A stretch of DNA of 64,000 nucleotides from assembly GCF_042686175.1 (NCBI RefSeq), contig NZ_JBHUOR010000138.1:4036-68035 (forward strand), in the 5' to 3' direction. A model generated the notes under the pieces. That model ran no database searches. It had not been told where the DNA came from and saw only the letters and a list, made by a program, of their open reading frames with translations. The position numbers and the translations under genes are program-made. Within the stretch, counting starts at the first letter, position 1, and each line of letters starts with the position of its first letter. Below are positions 61,536 through 64,000 of this stretch, in pieces. The DNA comes from Kurthia populi. Its GTDB lineage: Bacteria > Bacillota > Bacilli > Bacillales_A > Planococcaceae.

Positions 61536-61574
61536 TCAAAGTCTTCCACACTAACTTGTGGAGGGCTTTTTTAT
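61536..61574 (+). terminator. Terminator after the coiled-coil gene
   Basis: AGTCTTCCACA...TGTGGAGGGCTTTTTT, stem with two G-T pairs. Confidence 0.8.
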
Positions 61575-61595
61575 TTATTCAAAAGGGGTGAAAAA

Positions 61596-62003
61596 ATGGA
61601 CAAACAAATTGCAATTTTTACAGGGGCGGTGGGTGCGGTGATCAGCTATCTTGTGGACGGTATCGGACTGGCCACAACAGTTCTATTAGGCATGATGGCA
61701 ATTGATTTTATAACAGGCTTATTAGCCGCAGCATACAACAAAGAAATTAATTCACGTACAGGTTTCAAGGGCTTAATTCGGAAGATTTATTATCTTTTCG
61801 GATTAAGTTCTATTTATTTGATGGGCTATGTCGTCGATGAAATTCGTTTTGCCGGTGATGGTGCTGCTATTGCATTATGCGCTATGGAACTTGTATCAAT
61901 TACAGAAAACGGTGCGAAAATGAACGCGCCAATGCCAGCAGTTATTAAAAATGTACTGGCAATTATTCAAGATAAATTAAATGGAAATGGGGAAACGAAA
62001 TGA
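61596..62003 (+). CDS. Phage holin (toxin-secretion/phage lysis holin family)
   Basis: 135 residues. Three hydrophobic segments, with VLLGMMAIDFITGLLAAAYNKEINSRTGFKGLIRKIYYLFGLSSIYLMGYVVDE matching the Holin_4/TcdE-like family. Forms the membrane hole that releases the amidase. ATGA overlap with the amidase gene couples lysis functions. Confidence 0.93.
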   Translation: MDKQIAIFTGAVGAVISYLVDGIGLATTVLLGMMAIDFITGLLAAAYNKEINSRTGFKGLIRKIYYLFGLSSIYLMGYVVDEIRFAGDGAAIALCAMELVSITENGAKMNAPMPAVIKNVLAIIQDKLNGNGETK

Positions 62004-62797
62004 CAACATACAAAACAGATTATATCGGCGTGAATAAGTACACACGCCCTGGTAGCAAACGTACAACAACAAAAGGTATCGTATTACATTACACAGCATC
62101 ACCAGGTGGCACAGCTGCTAACCATAAATCATATTTTGGTCGTGGCGCTGATGGTCGCTTTGCAGGAGCTCACTTATTCGTAGATAAAAATGAAGCACTG
62201 TGTATCGTGCCACTTAATGAAATTGCTTACCATGCAAACGAAGCAAAATGTCGCATTAGCTCACTGTACGGAAAAGTTGGCGGTTATCAAGGGAATGCCA
62301 ACGTGACAACCATCGGCATTGAAATGTGCATCGAGAAAGATGGTACGATCGCGACAGCTACATTTAACCGTACTGTAGATGTAACAGTAGAATTACTTAA
62401 AAAATACGGTTTAAAAGCTACCGATCTATACCGTCACTATGACATCACAGGCAAGAACTGCCCTGCACCTTGGGTAAGTAAGCCAACAGAATGGACTCGA
62501 TTTAGAGATGCAGTTAAAGCCAAATTAAATGGTTCTTCAGCAAAAGTAGAAACAGCAAAAACAAAGAGCACAGAAACGTTTTATAAAACTGGTGCACCAC
62601 TTGGCCTTTATCGAGTAATTAAAGCATGCTCTACTTATAGTGGCGTAGACTTCACGACTTCTAAAAAGCTACAAGCTCTTAAACCAGGCACCGCATTCAC
62701 TGTGACGGACGTTATCAAATTCGGTGACAAATACCGATTTAAACTAAAAAACGGTGAATATGTATCTGCTAAACGTGCATATCTCGAAAAAGTATAA
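62000..62797 (+). CDS. N-acetylmuramoyl-L-alanine amidase endolysin
   Basis: 265 residues. Amidase_2 domain (about 1-170): TTTKGIVLHYTASPGGTAANHKSYF with zinc His, AGAHLFVDKNE, TIGIEMCIE and the second His in LYRHYDITGKNCPAPW. The C-terminal part (about 190-265, GLYRVIKACSTYSGVDFTTSKKL...) is a probable wall-binding SH3-like domain. It cuts the stem peptide from muramic acid at the end of the lytic cycle. Confidence 0.95.
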   Translation: MTTYKTDYIGVNKYTRPGSKRTTTKGIVLHYTASPGGTAANHKSYFGRGADGRFAGAHLFVDKNEALCIVPLNEIAYHANEAKCRISSLYGKVGGYQGNANVTTIGIEMCIEKDGTIATATFNRTVDVTVELLKKYGLKATDLYRHYDITGKNCPAPWVSKPTEWTRFRDAVKAKLNGSSAKVETAKTKSTETFYKTGAPLGLYRVIKACSTYSGVDFTTSKKLQALKPGTAFTVTDVIKFGDKYRFKLKNGEYVSAKRAYLEKV

Positions 62798-62898
62798 TTA
62801 TTATATGATACATCTAAAGTTCTGTTCAAATATGTGTATTTCCTTTTTTGTATTTTTTAAAGTAGTACTATTATAGGTATAAAAGGGGGTGTGCTATT

Positions 62899-63318
62899 AT
62901 GAATTTTGATGAAAAAATCGTGGCATTAGGAATTGATGATAATTTAAAAAAAGAAATAGAGTCTATGGAATACGAAGCTGAATACTTTGCAGAAGATGAA
63001 ACTGAATCAGCTAATAAATATATAGATGTTTTAGATTTAGAATATTTAATTGGTGTAGCTAGACCTACTGCAGATATGGCTAGAAATTGGATAGAGGTCT
63101 TAGATAAATTAACACATAAAGGAATTAATTTTAATAAATATAATAAAAAAGGATTTCTAGAATTTGAAAAATTCCTTATGGACCCGAATCCAAGTGATTT
63201 CCCAGTAGTGTATTTTACAAACAATAAGTATTATATTGGTTTTGAAGGTTTACATCGTTTGACTTTTGCAAAATGTCTTGGAATTAAACAAGCAAAAGTT
63301 GCAATATACGCCTTCTAA
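62899..63318 (+). CDS. Cargo protein with ParB/sulfiredoxin-like C-terminal motif
   Basis: 139 residues; AAAAGGGGGTG upstream. Acidic helical N-terminus, then FPVVYFTNNKYYIGFEGLHRLTFAKCLGIKQAKVAIYAF, where GFEGLHRLTFAKCLG (about 114-128) resembles the DGxHRLxAAKxLG motif of ParB-like nucleases/kinases. Lies after the lysis genes and next to attR, the typical place for a moron. Function unknown. Confidence 0.7.
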   Translation: MNFDEKIVALGIDDNLKKEIESMEYEAEYFAEDETESANKYIDVLDLEYLIGVARPTADMARNWIEVLDKLTHKGINFNKYNKKGFLEFEKFLMDPNPSDFPVVYFTNNKYYIGFEGLHRLTFAKCLGIKQAKVAIYAF

Positions 63319-63354
63319 ATAAATTTTTTATAAAATTTAGAGCCTAAAATAACT

Positions 63355-63375
63355 TGACTACATTTTTGACTACAT
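63355..63375 (+). repeat. Right pair of putative integrase arm-type sites
   Basis: TGACTACAT at 63355-63363 and 63367-63375, same orientation as the left pair, 115 bases before attR. Confidence 0.65.
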
Positions 63376-63489
63376 CAGCATAAAAACAGAGATAAAAACT
63401 GATTATTCATTCGGTATTAAAAGCTAAAAATATAGAGTTTCTTCCTATATAAATAAAGCAATATAGCGTGCAATTATGCCGTCATAATG

Positions 63490-63657
<168 letters not shown>

Positions 63658-63860
63658 TCCTAAATAAAGGACATCATGTAGGGCTCGTATAGTCAGCTGT
63701 AGATTGTTTGTATGCCAATTGCTTCCGAGTAGATAACGACTTGCAAGCCCTCCTACGCTGGTAGAGCTCACAGGAAGAATTTTACTTAACCACTTCAAAG
63801 AAAATGCTTCCTCGTATATTTTTCTTATAGCTGAATAAATAAAATTGGGAATTTTCGATA
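63658..63860 (-). pseudogene. Possible decayed gene fragment right of attR
   Basis: A minus-strand reading with coherent protein character, IVSKIPNFIYSAIRKIYEEA... and ...KWLSKILPVSSTSVGGLASR, runs from about 63860 to 63660, but has no start codon with a ribosome binding site and is cut by the att site. Family not recognised. Confidence 0.3.
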
Positions 63861-63948
63861 CGATGTTATCTGTTCCTTATGCCTATATTTTACATGTATA
63901 AATGTCAACTAATCTATGTACATAAACGCTTACTTAAAGGTGCACAAA

Positions 63949-64000
63949 ATCACGCATCATCAGATGCTAAATGGTCTTTTAAACGATATGAATCTCCAAC
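63949..64000 (-). CDS. 3' end of a possible IstB-like transposition ATPase
   Basis: From the window edge the minus strand reads VGDSYRLKDHLASDDA and stops. GxSYRLK near the C-terminus is typical of IS21-family IstB helper proteins. Only 16 residues are seen, so this is tentative. Confidence 0.3.

Overview
The window is a low-GC Gram-positive (Bacillota) chromosome segment, most like Planococcaceae (Lysinibacillus/Solibacillus type). This rests on gene order and protein style: amaP-DUF2273-asp23, ypmR-ypmS-msrA-msrB, an S-box-controlled metI-metC operon, an arlRS-like two-component pair and odhAB. Strong AGGAGG ribosome binding sites and frequent TTG/GTG starts fit. No species can be fixed from sequence alone.

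Left part (1-28,930), host core genome: a truncated SMP-30-like gene; the envelope-stress operon amaP/DUF2273/asp23; folA and thyA on the minus strand; a hemolysin III-like membrane protein; DegV; the lipase-like ypmR with ypmS, msrA and msrB; metI-metC behind a SAM (S-box) riboswitch; a two-SH3 secreted protein; a chemotaxis receptor; yozE; deoD; a CtpB-type protease; a CobW-type GTPase; murG; a GNAT acetyltransferase with a degenerate tRNA-like element upstream; dapF; a PAS-GGDEF cyclase; a response regulator and kinase; and odhA-odhB.

Middle and right (28,846-63,657): an apparently complete prophage of about 34.6 kb, integrated in the 3' end of odhB and bounded by a 168-bp direct repeat (attL/attR, three mismatches). 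Its order is integrase, ImmA-like protease, cargo, repressor / Cro / antirepressor switch with five copies of one operator dyad, replication genes, XtrA-like protein and sigma-like regulator, second tyrosine recombinase, HNH nuclease, terminases, HK97-type head, siphovirus tail with a programmed -1 frameshift and a very long tape measure, holin, amidase, and a last cargo gene next to attR. HNH plus P27-type small terminase suggests a cos-type siphovirus.

The most notable element is a two-gene cassette (44,400-45,748) on the minus strand between the large terminase and the portal gene. It encodes a PD-(D/E)XK nuclease-like protein and an unrecognised partner, linked by an ATGA overlap, with its own -10 box and its own directional terminator. 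It looks like an independently expressed phage-borne defence or exclusion module. A second solitary nuclease-like gene (HsdR N-terminal type) sits between the repressor and ImmA, and a ParB-like-motif gene lies at the right end. The last 340 bases hold only fragments, perhaps of an IS21-type element.
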